Assembly: GCA_944325175.1 (NCBI GenBank)
Contig: CALUYZ010000022.1
Span: 1-34,110, forward strand
Reading direction: 5' to 3'
Length of the DNA stretch: 34,110 nt
Source of the DNA: Candidatus Gastranaerophilales bacterium
GTDB taxonomy: Bacteria > Cyanobacteriota > Vampirovibrionia > Gastranaerophilales > Gastranaerophilaceae
Below, piece after piece: positions 1 through 8,274 of the stretch. Each line of letters begins with the position of its first letter. The first letter of the stretch is position 1. The notes under the pieces were generated by a model that did not search any database, was not told where the DNA came from, and was given only the letters and a program-made list of their open reading frames with translations. Made by a program: the position numbers and the translations under genes.

Positions 1-231
1 TTGGACTTCGTTCCAAAAGTGCTTGCGCACTTTTTCCACTTCGCCGTTCGCTCACGTTGGCGGGTTTCGCTTCGCTTACGCTTGCTTCACCCTACGGAAT
101 TTTCGCTTCTTAAAAATTCCTAGCGGTTCGCTCTCTTGGACTTCGTTCCAAAAGTGCTTGCGCACTTTTTCCACTTCGCCGTTCGCTCACGTTGGCGGGT
201 TTCGCTTCGCTTCACCCTACGGAATTTTCGC
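1..231. repeat. Duplicated GC-rich repeat with nested hairpins
   Basis: A 77-base unit at 1-77 recurs exactly at 136-212. The following 19 bases (213-231) match 88-106, so copy 1 differs only by a 10-base insertion at 78-87. Each unit holds several dyads. One is an 8-bp perfect stem AAAAGTGC/GCACTTTT with loop TTGC (15-34 in copy 1). Another is a TTGGA/TCCAA stem at its left edge (1-5/12-16), and a third is a CGCC/GGCG pair. Short internal echoes such as TTCGCTTCGCTT are also present. Base composition is far more GC-rich than the AT-rich genes beside it. Reading frames cross it, but they translate to the same repeated segment and look non-coding. It resembles a REP-type or other dispersed intergenic repeat lying past the end of the glycosyltransferase operon. 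Nothing else is recognisable between 232 and 341. Confidence 0.85.
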
Positions 232-341
232 CTGCCACATCCCGACATTAGTATTCAATTTTTAAACTTCAATCGAGATATAATAATATACGCCAAAAGA
301 AGTCATGAAAATATTATCACTAAAAAATATTTTTTAAAAGG

Positions 342-1220
342 TTATTTAATTTTTTTTTCAAATATTTTTATAAAATCAAAGAGCCAAAATTGTTCTGTTG
401 TTTTATTTTGATATAATTTTTCTTTAATTCTGAGTAAATTAAAACCAAAGAAGGAATAATCATATTTTGGTATAACAATGGGGTATTTTGATATTCCATG
501 GTTTAGGTCAAAAAGTGCGGCAAGCTTAATTCCTATATATTTATCATATTGCTTTTTTTTGTCGTTTGAACATCTCATTGTAGATTTTTTATTTACATAG
601 TAAAAATATGTTCCTTTGTCTGTTGTTGCAATTTTGTTTGCAAGAAAAACGGCTTGAGTGCAAAAATCGCAATCTTCATAAGAAACATTTTCTCTAAAGA
701 AAAGAAGATTTTTAGATAAAAATTCCCTTCTGTATAATTTGTTCCAAACGCCTCTGCCTGTGCCATTTCCGTTTGTTATTCTTGCTTTTTGAACGGTTTC
801 TGTATATTGTTCTATTTTATCGTATTTTAAAAGAATTCTTTCATTGCCGTTTGGCTTAATTCTTGTGACACCTGTCATTGAAATGTCGGCATCATATTTT
901 TTTATTGCATTGTATAAGCTTTCTAAAAAATCTTCGCTTATATAATCATCTATATCAACAAAAGAAATATAATTGCCATTTGCTGCTTTTAGCCCTGTAT
1001 TTCTGGCACCGCCTTGTTTTTTGTTTTTTTGAGATATAACTTTAACTTTATTATCGTTTTTTTCTAATTCTCTTAAAATTTCAAGCGAATTATCTTTTGA
1101 TTCATCATCTACAAAGATAATTTCAAAATCTTTAAAGGTTTGGTTTTTAATTGAATTATAACAGCGTTTTATAAAATCTGCCCCGTTATAAACAGGGATT
1201 ATAATTGAAATTTCAGGCAT
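342..1220 (-). CDS. Family 2 glycosyltransferase
   Basis: This 292-residue protein most likely transfers a sugar from a nucleotide-sugar donor during synthesis of a surface polysaccharide. The N-terminus is a standard GT-A fold of family GT2: the ISIIIPVYNG opening strand (residues 4-13), the VDDES donor-binding segment (37-41), the GGARNTGL helix (70-77) and a VDIDDY motif (88-93) that supplies the metal-binding Asp residues. The C-terminal part, which usually sets acceptor specificity, is not recognisable. No membrane segment is obvious, so it probably acts at the cytoplasmic face. Its ATG lies inside the last codons of the upstream capsule-type transferase (8-base overlap), which indicates translational coupling in one operon. 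The sugar and the acceptor cannot be read from sequence. Confidence 0.9.
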   Translation of the reverse strand: MPEISIIIPVYNGADFIKRCYNSIKNQTFKDFEIIFVDDESKDNSLEILRELEKNDNKVKVISQKNKKQGGARNTGLKAANGNYISFVDIDDYISEDFLESLYNAIKKYDADISMTGVTRIKPNGNERILLKYDKIEQYTETVQKARITNGNGTGRGVWNKLYRREFLSKNLLFFRENVSYEDCDFCTQAVFLANKIATTDKGTYFYYVNKKSTMRCSNDKKKQYDKYIGIKLAALFDLNHGISKYPIVIPKYDYSFFGFNLLRIKEKLYQNKTTEQFWLFDFIKIFEKKIK

Positions 1221-2097
1221 TATTTTCTCCTAAAAGTTTTGTATAAAAAGTTTCTTCAATTTTGCAATTTAATTTTTTTGGAATTTTATATGTAAGCTTA
1301 TGAATAGGGCAAAGCTTTTTAATTTCTTCAAATTTTTCTTCATCATATTTTTCAAATAAGACATCAGATATTTGAAGGGTTAAACGTTTGTCAAAGGTTG
1401 GAATAGAATCCCATAATTTTTTATTATATTTTGTCAAAAGGCTTATATAATGCGGATGTGTAAAATATGAAATTAAAAAATCGTTATCTTTCCAATAATT
1501 TAAAATTGAATCTTTTAATTGGATTAAAAGGGGGTTTATGGTTTTAGAGGATATAAAATAATTTGCGCCGGCAAAATTTTCCGGTGTTTTTTTAATTCTT
1601 TTATACATAAAAAAATCGTTTTTGGTAATATAATCGGGCATTTTCCCTGTAAATAAAATGGTGGAATCAACCCATATACAAGGCATTGTTGCTAAAAGAC
1701 AGCTTCTTAAAATGTCTGAAAATTGCGCATAGCTTATTTTGCCTTGCCTTTTATAGTCGTATATAAAAGAAGGAATTTCAACATAATCTTCAATTTTTTT
1801 AAAATCCAATAAAATATGTTTTCTTTCAGGTTCAAATGTATTAATTGATTTTACGCAAGTTTTTATTGCATTTGGCGCATTTTGAAACCCTTGCTCCCAG
1901 TATTGAATAATGGGGGGTGTGTTTTCAAAAAGTTTTTTTTCAGGTTCTTTATAGTTTTTAACAGCAAGCAAAACGTATTTTTTTAAATAGAACTTTGTCC
2001 AATCTGCTTTTAATTTTGCCCTTAAAAACTTGTTTGGAATAAGGGCAATAAAAATTTTAAAAATATTGTTTAAGATTTTTTTAAAACTGTTTTTCAT
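1213..2097 (-). CDS. Capsular polysaccharide synthesis-type glycosyltransferase
   Basis: The 294-residue protein resembles the capsular polysaccharide synthesis family (Pfam Caps_synth, related to the DXD-containing Gly_transf_sug group). Visible hallmarks are PIIQYWEQGFQNAP (residues 62-75), a segment ending in HILLD (94-98), QFSDILRSCLL (125-135) and the IWVDSTI motif (141-147). In relatives that last segment carries the metal/nucleotide-binding Asp. A basic amphipathic N-terminal stretch (about 1-40) could bind the membrane, but no clear transmembrane helix is present. It lies 41 bases downstream of the aldolase gene and overlaps the GT2 gene that follows, so the three are probably cotranscribed. 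An AGAGAG stretch just upstream of the ATG is the likely ribosome binding site. Its sugar specificity is unknown. Confidence 0.8.
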   Translation of the reverse strand: MKNSFKKILNNIFKIFIALIPNKFLRAKLKADWTKFYLKKYVLLAVKNYKEPEKKLFENTPPIIQYWEQGFQNAPNAIKTCVKSINTFEPERKHILLDFKKIEDYVEIPSFIYDYKRQGKISYAQFSDILRSCLLATMPCIWVDSTILFTGKMPDYITKNDFFMYKRIKKTPENFAGANYFISSKTINPLLIQLKDSILNYWKDNDFLISYFTHPHYISLLTKYNKKLWDSIPTFDKRLTLQISDVLFEKYDEEKFEEIKKLCPIHKLTYKIPKKLNCKIEETFYTKLLGENNA

Positions 2098-2138
2098 CTC
2101 TCTTTATAATACCTTAAAAAAAGATGTTTGTTTATGGT

Positions 2139-3137
2139 TTATAAAACACTTTTTATGGCATCTTCCGCTTTTTCTTTTGAAAAACCTGAAATTTCACCTT
2201 TTTTGATGATAGAAAAAACTTCTCTTAAAATTTCGGGATTAACATTATATTTATCGGTTAAATATTTTGCATAGCGGCTGTGGATGTTAAAGCTTCCGGA
2301 TAAAAGATAAGGAATGTTATAGCCCCAATCTGAATTTTCTTTAAATTTTATAATTTCATTTGTTATTAATTTATTTATAATGTCTAAATTATAATTTTTA
2401 AAATAGAATTTATTTAAGTATTCGCTTATTAACTCCGTATTTAAGTTGCCTGCTCCTCTTCCCATGCCAAAAAGAGTAGAATCTATTATTATATCTCTTT
2501 TTTTGCTTGTTGCCATTTCAATAAAATCTATTGTAAGGGCAAAAGAAAGCTGTAAATTATTATGAGAATGAAAGCCTATTTTAATTTTATCATCTAAGTT
2601 TTCATTCAAAATTTCAAAAACTCTTTTTAGGTCGCTTTTGAACATTGAACCGTTTGTGTCAACTATATAGATGCAATCAGGCATGATTTTGTTTGAAAGA
2701 CCTGATAATTCCATTAATTCTTGATTGTTATATTCATTTGTATTTACAAGTTGATAAAAAAGTTCGTATCCGGAATTTTTAATAATTTTAGAGCGCTCAA
2801 TGGCTTCTTTATATTTTTCTTTATGAAAAATTTCTCTTAAAATATCTATGCGCCCTGTATTTTTAATAATTTTTTTAAGGTCATATTCATTATGATATAA
2901 CATGAGGGAATATTTTGCTTTTTTTTCACATTCAAGAAAAATTTCAATATCTGAGATGTTTGAAAAATATGTTCTGTTGATGCTGAAATCTTTATTTATA
3001 AGCCAGCCACATTCAATTATATCGATGTTAGAATTGTTTAGCCCTGAAATTAAAGCTTTAATTGTTTCAAAGCCAAAATTACCGTCATTTACGTATGTGC
3101 CATCTCTAAGAGAGCAGTCTAATAGTTCGGTTGACAT
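2139..3137 (-). CDS. HMGL-like (DRE-TIM metallolyase) aldolase
   Basis: The 332-residue TIM-barrel enzyme belongs to the HMG-CoA lyase/4-hydroxy-2-oxovalerate aldolase superfamily. These enzymes cleave or form C-C bonds next to a keto acid using a divalent metal. The first strand carries LLDCSLRDG (residues 5-13) with the Asp and Arg-Asp that define the superfamily. A VDTNGSM segment lies at 159-165, and GFHSHNN (188-194) supplies the two metal-binding histidines. A GMGRGAGN segment follows, as in aldolase-type members. Only 33 bases separate it from the ADP-ribosyltransferase-fold gene upstream, and two glycosyltransferase genes follow. By context it may make an unusual sugar or keto-acid precursor for a surface glycan rather than act in catabolism. 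That role is an inference; the substrate is unknown. Confidence 0.8.
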   Translation of the reverse strand: MSTELLDCSLRDGTYVNDGNFGFETIKALISGLNNSNIDIIECGWLINKDFSINRTYFSNISDIEIFLECEKKAKYSLMLYHNEYDLKKIIKNTGRIDILREIFHKEKYKEAIERSKIIKNSGYELFYQLVNTNEYNNQELMELSGLSNKIMPDCIYIVDTNGSMFKSDLKRVFEILNENLDDKIKIGFHSHNNLQLSFALTIDFIEMATSKKRDIIIDSTLFGMGRGAGNLNTELISEYLNKFYFKNYNLDIINKLITNEIIKFKENSDWGYNIPYLLSGSFNIHSRYAKYLTDKYNVNPEILREVFSIIKKGEISGFSKEKAEDAIKSVL

Positions 3138-3170
3138 AAAAAATCCTTATTATTATTTAAAATTATACTA

Positions 3171-3965
3171 TTAATATGGTCTTATGTCGCTAATTGAATC
3201 AGGATTAAAAACAACAATGCAAGAACTACCTCTGTTTGCGCCGTAAGCACAATCATAGCCCATTTCATTAAATAAAACATTTCTTACATATTCGTTAATA
3301 ATTGAATTTGCAATACCGTTTTCAATATCTTGTGTAGGATAACCGTACGAATTTAAACCTATAAATTTTTTAACGGATTCTTGTACGGGCCAATTATTTA
3401 TTTTTTCATAAAATTTACCGTTTGCATGAGCGCAATTACCCTTAATTCTTGCTTCAACTTTGGCTGAACCGTATATTAAAGCGTCGCCTTCAGACGGGGT
3501 AAAATAAAAGCCCGGACCAAAGTAGGTGTTATTAATTCTTTTTGGGTCAAAGCCGTTTTTTATTATACTATCTGCATCTTCTTGAACAAAAGTGCCGTGA
3601 AGAAGCCTTGTGTCAATGGGTTTTGCGTTTCCCACATAAGATTTAAGTGCATCTTTTATTGTCATAAGTTTGGATGAACCGTCCGGTTGTTCAAAAATAT
3701 AACAGGATTCATCCAGTTTTTTCTTAATGGCAGGATGCAAATTGCCTTTTTCATCAAAGCAAATATTTCTTAATTTTTCTTTGTATTGTGCTTGTAATTC
3801 TGAACCTTTTTTAGGATTTGTATAAAGCGGAGCATATTCATATTGCTTTGAATCAGGCAGCTTGCAACCTAAAGTTGTTGTTTGTTCTTTATTATCTTTT
3901 GATATTGCACTTTTAAAATTTGTTTTTTGGGCATAATTAAAGCCATAAATTTTTTGAATATTCAT
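3171..3965 (-). CDS. Putative ADP-ribosyltransferase-fold protein
   Basis: The last ~145 of 264 residues resemble ADP-ribosyltransferase (PARP/ART-PolyVal-like) domains. LLHGTF (121-126) holds the first-motif His123. A helix ending in SIIKNGFD (133-140) follows. YFGPGFYFTP (148-157) carries the second-motif Tyr154, and an ALIYG helix comes after it. Near the end, GYDCAYG (237-242) and IVVFNPDSI (250-258) match the terminal strand seen in these toxin-like domains. The third catalytic position, often Glu, is not obvious: Cys249/Ile250 sits there, so it may be a mono-ADP-ribosyltransferase or an inactive relative. The N-terminus is a polar tail containing NFKSA (16-20), like the tail of the neighbouring M41 protein. 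No classical signal peptide is visible. The gene follows a terminator and precedes the aldolase by 33 bases. The fold call is moderate and the target is unknown. Confidence 0.6.
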   Translation of the reverse strand: MNIQKIYGFNYAQKTNFKSAISKDNKEQTTTLGCKLPDSKQYEYAPLYTNPKKGSELQAQYKEKLRNICFDEKGNLHPAIKKKLDESCYIFEQPDGSSKLMTIKDALKSYVGNAKPIDTRLLHGTFVQEDADSIIKNGFDPKRINNTYFGPGFYFTPSEGDALIYGSAKVEARIKGNCAHANGKFYEKINNWPVQESVKKFIGLNSYGYPTQDIENGIANSIINEYVRNVLFNEMGYDCAYGANRGSSCIVVFNPDSISDIRPY

Positions 3966-4000
3966 AATTTAACACCTAACTTTTTATATATAAAACTCGG

Positions 4001-4040
4001 AAAAAATAAGAATTGCTAATTAAAGCAACTCTTATTTTTT
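4001..4040 (-). terminator. Rho-independent terminator after the M41 gene
   Basis: A 17-bp stem with one mismatch pairs 4001-4017 with 4024-4040 around the loop AATTAA. On the minus strand it ends in a run of T, 17 bases past the protease stop codon. It separates the protease transcript from the ADP-ribosyltransferase-fold gene. Confidence 0.85.
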
Positions 4041-4056
4041 TTATTTATCTTTTTTA

Positions 4057-7000
4057 TTATTGTTTGTTACCGCCGTTTTTAGCCGTATTTAAGATTGTTT
4101 TTATTTCATCTTCAAGCTGTTTTAGCCTTTCTTGTTTTTCTTGCGGTTGATTATTTCTCCAATTATTTAATTCGTCAACAAAAGTTTTAGATGATATTAA
4201 ACAATCGCCGCTGCCTACTTTGTCTGCGTATCTGTCTGTAAATTCAATAATAAAATCTTTGTATTCTTCTACTATTAAATCTGAAATTTTGCTTGCGGAA
4301 TTTATGAAGGAATCTATATCTTCTTCTATGCTGACTAATTTTTTATCAGATACATCAGGAGAACCTAAGGCATTTCTTTGAATGTGTGCAGGACCTGTTT
4401 TTGGACCCATACCCATATCAAGTACAGCTGCTTTTGCTAAGCCCGTAACATATTCCATATCGCTTGTTATGCCATAAGAGCCTGTCATGTTATATATTAT
4501 TTTTTCGGCTGAATGTCCGCCAAAACTGCATATAATATCGCTCATGATTTTTTCAAACGAATATTCTTCATTTCCTGAATTTTTATGATACATCGCTCCG
4601 CCAAAATCTCCTCTGGGGTCAAGCGTTATGAAGTTTACTTTATCGGGAAGATGCCAAGGAATATTTGATTTTTCGGCTATTTCATACATAATTTGTAAGG
4701 TAAGCGCATGTCCTGCTTCATGGGATGTTGTCACTCTTTTTTTCGCCGGTGAAATTTCCATTTCACTTGGGCGCCCTGAAGTTACTTGAAGATACGCTTC
4801 CAATAAATCGGAAGAATCTATTTTATCTTTATTTCTTTCTAATTGAACCGATTTTGTAACATCTAAAAGATACATTAAATCAGCAACTGTAAAACCTTGA
4901 GTTGTTTCTGCTGCATCTTTTACAATTTCATCTCGTTGTGCATCTGTTTCGCCCGCAATTTGAATATTCATTTTCTTTATGTAGTAATCTAAAACTTCTT
5001 TTCTTTCGTTTGAATCTTGTGGCGGGTATACGATGATTGTATTTAAGAATTTATAAGGTTTCATTATGTTGGGGTCGATTACATCCGGCATGTTGGCAGA
5101 GCCTACTATAATTAAATTAACCTTATCATTTTTTCTTGCATTATCCATTTCTTCTAAAAGTTGAGAAAATGCCTTTTGTTCATAAATTGAGGATATTCCA
5201 TATAATGGGTTTGCTGCAAAATTATCAAAGTTTTCGATAAATATCATTGCAGTTTTATTTTCATTAGCTTCTGCTTGTGCTTTTGCCATTGAAACAATTT
5301 TTCTGATTTTCATTTCAGATAAAGAAGCATTTTGAGAAAGTGCATCAATATCTTTTAGGGCAAAGTCTTTAGCATTAATTACAACCATAGGAATTTTTGC
5401 TTCGCCTGCTATTGCTTCTGCTGTATGCCTTCTGCCGCCGCCATAAGAAGAACCGTCTACTAACTGAGCAATAAAACCTTTTGTGCCTATTGTTCCGTTT
5501 TTAATTTGTTTTACGATACTTTGGGCGTCTTTTTTGGTCATGGGGCTTCCTATAATATCTGCGGTTGTTTTGCCCGTATCAAAAATTATGTTTGATTTTT
5601 CGCTTGAAGATGAGGTTTCTGAAAGCGCTTTTGTTTCTGCAACATAGCTTTCAAGGTCGGCTGCCGTTATTGATTCTTTATCTACATAATATTTAGCAGC
5701 AGAACTTAAAAGAGAAAGGGCTTTACTTGGGTAATTTCCTTCATCTAAACTCGTAAGTTCAATAGCCTTTTCAACCGTTTCTTTTTCAAACCCTTTTTTG
5801 GTTTCGCTTTTAACAAAATTGAGTCCGTTTTCATCGGTTAAGTATTTTTTAGCATCATTTGCATTTAAAGACGGAATTGTTTGATAAGCATATTCAGATA
5901 AAATAGGTCCGAATTGGGCGCCTTTTTGAGTGTTGGCATAATAATTTTCAGGAGTTATCATAAACAAAAATCTGACCTGTGCGCCGTTTTTAAGTTTTAT
6001 TGCACCGTTTTTCAAGTTGGCAAGCTCATCAAAAGTTACTTTTGATGAAGAATTATTTTGTGCAAGCGTTATCAGATTACCTACAAAAACAACGGTTTTA
6101 CCGGCCATTTCAGGATTTGTGGCAATGTCTTGTATGTGGTCAAAAGCAAATTCAAAGCTTGCATCTTTATTTAGAACGACAATTTCTGTTTTGTCGGGGG
6201 TAATGTTTTTATAACTTTGTCCCGGTTTGTTTATTAAATTCACAAAACTTGAAATAAGGTATTTTGAAGCATCTTCATTGTCTGCATCACAAACATAAAG
6301 GGCATTATTTCCCATATCTATGTTTTTCCAAATAGAATCTGCTTTATCGTCAAAAAACTTTAAGTGATATTTGCTTTTGTGAGAAGAATCATCCAGCATA
6401 AAGGCTGATTGTAAGTCATGCCTGAATTTCCTTGATTCTGTTGACAATGCAGCATCTTTTGTATAGTTGGCTGCAACTAAAAAATAATTATCTAAAAAAT
6501 TATTAGTATTTGTTAAATTGGCAATATAATCATACGTTTCCATTAAATCGTCTATTGTATCTTTAGAAGGTGAAACACCGCCAATGTTAGCAGGAATCGG
6601 CAGTCTTAATTTGCCTCGTTTTTCTCTTTCGGGGAAAGTTTTTAGAGTTGATTTTATGTGGGCATTAATAACTTTTGCAACCTTTTCTCTGGATTTTTCA
6701 TTTGAAAAAATGCTCAAACTGCTTCCTGATATATCTTGAAGAGCAACGGGAAGTTTTTTTCTGCCGGCTTCATCATAAATTTCTACACCTTCGTCAATAC
6801 CTTTTATATAATTTCTTGCACTTATAAGAGAAGCAAGGTATAAATGCCAAGTTTCAAGTTCGCTTGAGCCAAAGGTTTTTGCAAGTTTTTTTGCACTTTC
6901 GTAAATTTCTTCTGTTTCAGGGCTAAAATTATTAGTCAAATCTTTTAGATATTTGCGGTCTTGTAAGGTTTTCTTTTTCCCTGTGAAATTTATATCGTAT

Positions 7001-7134
7001 GGCATGGTTTGTGCGCTAAACTCGCTTGAATTTAATGCTTGTGATGTTTTATTGTTTGTTTCTTCCATAGAATTATTTTTGTTTAAATTCCCATAATAAG
7101 TTGGCACATAAGAATTAATTGAATTAACTTTCAT
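4057..7134 (-). CDS. ClpN-like/degenerate AAA+/M41 metalloprotease fusion (FtsH-related, soluble)
   Basis: The 1025-residue protein has an unusual order. A polar tail ends in INFTGKKK (48-55). A ClpA/ClpB N-domain-like helical region follows (about 70-110). Next is a ClpB D1-like AAA region (about 270-500) without recognisable nucleotide motifs. Then comes an FtsH-like AAA module (about 540-760) and an M41 protease domain (about 790-1000). The protease site looks intact: HEAGH at 805-809 and a candidate third zinc ligand, Asp892. The FtsH-like ATPase site does not. The Walker A Lys-Thr is Arg568-Arg569 (SSYGGGRR), the Walker B Asp-Glu is Glu634-Asn635, and the arginine-finger segment reads DPNIMKPYKFLN (687-698) with all its Arg replaced. 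The two N-terminal transmembrane helices of FtsH are absent. The start follows a GAGGG ribosome site. It is probably an ATP-independent or partner-driven protease; its substrate is unknown. Confidence 0.85.
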   Translation of the reverse strand: MKVNSINSYVPTYYGNLNKNNSMEETNNKTSQALNSSEFSAQTMPYDINFTGKKKTLQDRKYLKDLTNNFSPETEEIYESAKKLAKTFGSSELETWHLYLASLISARNYIKGIDEGVEIYDEAGRKKLPVALQDISGSSLSIFSNEKSREKVAKVINAHIKSTLKTFPEREKRGKLRLPIPANIGGVSPSKDTIDDLMETYDYIANLTNTNNFLDNYFLVAANYTKDAALSTESRKFRHDLQSAFMLDDSSHKSKYHLKFFDDKADSIWKNIDMGNNALYVCDADNEDASKYLISSFVNLINKPGQSYKNITPDKTEIVVLNKDASFEFAFDHIQDIATNPEMAGKTVVFVGNLITLAQNNSSSKVTFDELANLKNGAIKLKNGAQVRFLFMITPENYYANTQKGAQFGPILSEYAYQTIPSLNANDAKKYLTDENGLNFVKSETKKGFEKETVEKAIELTSLDEGNYPSKALSLLSSAAKYYVDKESITAADLESYVAETKALSETSSSSEKSNIIFDTGKTTADIIGSPMTKKDAQSIVKQIKNGTIGTKGFIAQLVDGSSYGGGRRHTAEAIAGEAKIPMVVINAKDFALKDIDALSQNASLSEMKIRKIVSMAKAQAEANENKTAMIFIENFDNFAANPLYGISSIYEQKAFSQLLEEMDNARKNDKVNLIIVGSANMPDVIDPNIMKPYKFLNTIIVYPPQDSNERKEVLDYYIKKMNIQIAGETDAQRDEIVKDAAETTQGFTVADLMYLLDVTKSVQLERNKDKIDSSDLLEAYLQVTSGRPSEMEISPAKKRVTTSHEAGHALTLQIMYEIAEKSNIPWHLPDKVNFITLDPRGDFGGAMYHKNSGNEEYSFEKIMSDIICSFGGHSAEKIIYNMTGSYGITSDMEYVTGLAKAAVLDMGMGPKTGPAHIQRNALGSPDVSDKKLVSIEEDIDSFINSASKISDLIVEEYKDFIIEFTDRYADKVGSGDCLISSKTFVDELNNWRNNQPQEKQERLKQLEDEIKTILNTAKNGGNKQ

Positions 7135-7368
7135 TTTCCCTCGCTTTTAAAATCAAAATTTTTCGTGTTTCTTATACAATGCATGAAACCAATTTTTTTG
7201 ACCTGTTTTTAACACTAATGTTACAAAAGTTAAACATGAAATTTTAATATTAACTATATGCCCCCCTTTTTATTTTTTTTGAATGTACCCGATTTGGTAA
7301 TTTTTTTTGTCGGCTTAAATTTATAACATAAGGATTGTCAAGAAAAGGTTTAATGGAGAAAAGTAAAA

Positions 7369-8247
7369 GTGCAGGATTTGAAAGTTGCTCTTAAAAAGAG
7401 CTTTATGCAGGCCCCTGTTGTTGAGATGAGCGAATTAAACAATTTGTTTTTTGAGCTTACGGGAAAGTGTTGTAATTTAAAATGTTCCCATTGTTACATT
7501 AAAAGAAACCCATATAAAAAAGAGAAAGATTTCATTCCCATTGAAAAAATTAAACAGGCATTAATCGGTGTCGACAGAGAAAAATTGAAATCTGTTTATT
7601 TAACAGGCGGAGAACCTATGATGCATCCTGATTTTAATTCTATTTTAAGAATGTGTCTTAAAGTTTCAAACGTAACGGTTTTAACAAACGGAACATTTAT
7701 TAATGATAAAAAAGCAAGATTTTTAAGAAAAATAGACGATGAATCGGATTTTGAAACAATTTATAGAATAAGTTTTGAACATTATGATGAACATAAAAAT
7801 GATTTAATCAGAGGAAGAGGAACATTTAGAAAGGCACTTTTAGCGGTTCAAAATTTATATAAATATGATTTTAACCCCATTATTACAGTTACAAGCTATT
7901 ATAAAGAGCCAAGGGAAAAAGTTTTTGAAGGTTTTTATGAAATATGTAAAAAGTTTGGCTTTGAAATAGGTCAAATAAATTTAAAAATTATCCCCTATTT
8001 TGATTCTAACCCCCTAACATTCAGGCAGCTTGAAGATGATAATTTTGACTTAAATAAATTGGATTGTAAAAATTCAAGAATTGTAAGCTCAAAAGGTGTT
8101 TTTTCATGCCCTGCATTGTGTAACGATTTTAGAGCAAGATCAGGATATTCTATTGAAAATTGTTCAGATAAAATATATTTAGACACTGAAAAATGTTATA
8201 ATTGTTCAATTCATAAAACAAAAGCTTTTGCAAATGATTGGATGTAA
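7369..8247 (+). CDS. Radical SAM protein with C-terminal cysteine cluster
   Basis: The 292-residue enzyme carries the radical SAM signature C35-x3-C39-x2-C42 (CNLKCSHC), which binds the 4Fe-4S cluster used to cleave S-adenosylmethionine. It also has the GGEP SAM-binding motif (80-83). Six further cysteines near the C-terminus (233, 247, 251, 265, 276, 279) suggest an auxiliary iron-sulfur cluster of the SPASM or twitch kind, common in peptide- and cofactor-modifying members. The start is GTG, 10 bases after GGAG. An overlapping ATG 16 bases upstream is in another frame. The gene is divergent from the M41 gene across a 234-base spacer and ends in a strong terminator. No precursor peptide gene is visible next to it, so the substrate cannot be inferred. 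Confidence 0.88.
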   Translation: MQDLKVALKKSFMQAPVVEMSELNNLFFELTGKCCNLKCSHCYIKRNPYKKEKDFIPIEKIKQALIGVDREKLKSVYLTGGEPMMHPDFNSILRMCLKVSNVTVLTNGTFINDKKARFLRKIDDESDFETIYRISFEHYDEHKNDLIRGRGTFRKALLAVQNLYKYDFNPIITVTSYYKEPREKVFEGFYEICKKFGFEIGQINLKIIPYFDSNPLTFRQLEDDNFDLNKLDCKNSRIVSSKGVFSCPALCNDFRARSGYSIENCSDKIYLDTEKCYNCSIHKTKAFANDWM

Positions 8248-8273
8248 AAAAAGGGGTAATGTTACCCCTTTTT
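8248..8273. terminator. Bidirectional terminator between convergent genes
   Basis: A perfect 12-bp palindrome, AAAAAGGGGTAA/TTACCCCTTTTT, begins at the radical SAM stop codon and ends one base before the stop of the opposing gene. It has A and T runs on both sides and can serve both transcripts. Confidence 0.92.
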
Positions 8274-8274
8274 G

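Noticed and set aside
23..411. Overlapping plus-strand open frames over the left-edge repeat
   Set aside because: They translate the same repeated DNA twice, lack ribosome sites and run antisense into the glycosyltransferase gene.
6000..6214. Two short plus-strand frames inside the M41 gene
   Set aside because: They are antisense to a continuous protein-coding region with clear domains.
7135..7368. Promoter for the M41 gene
   Set aside because: TATAAG occurs on the minus strand, but I found no acceptable -35 box at 16-18 bases, so no promoter is called.
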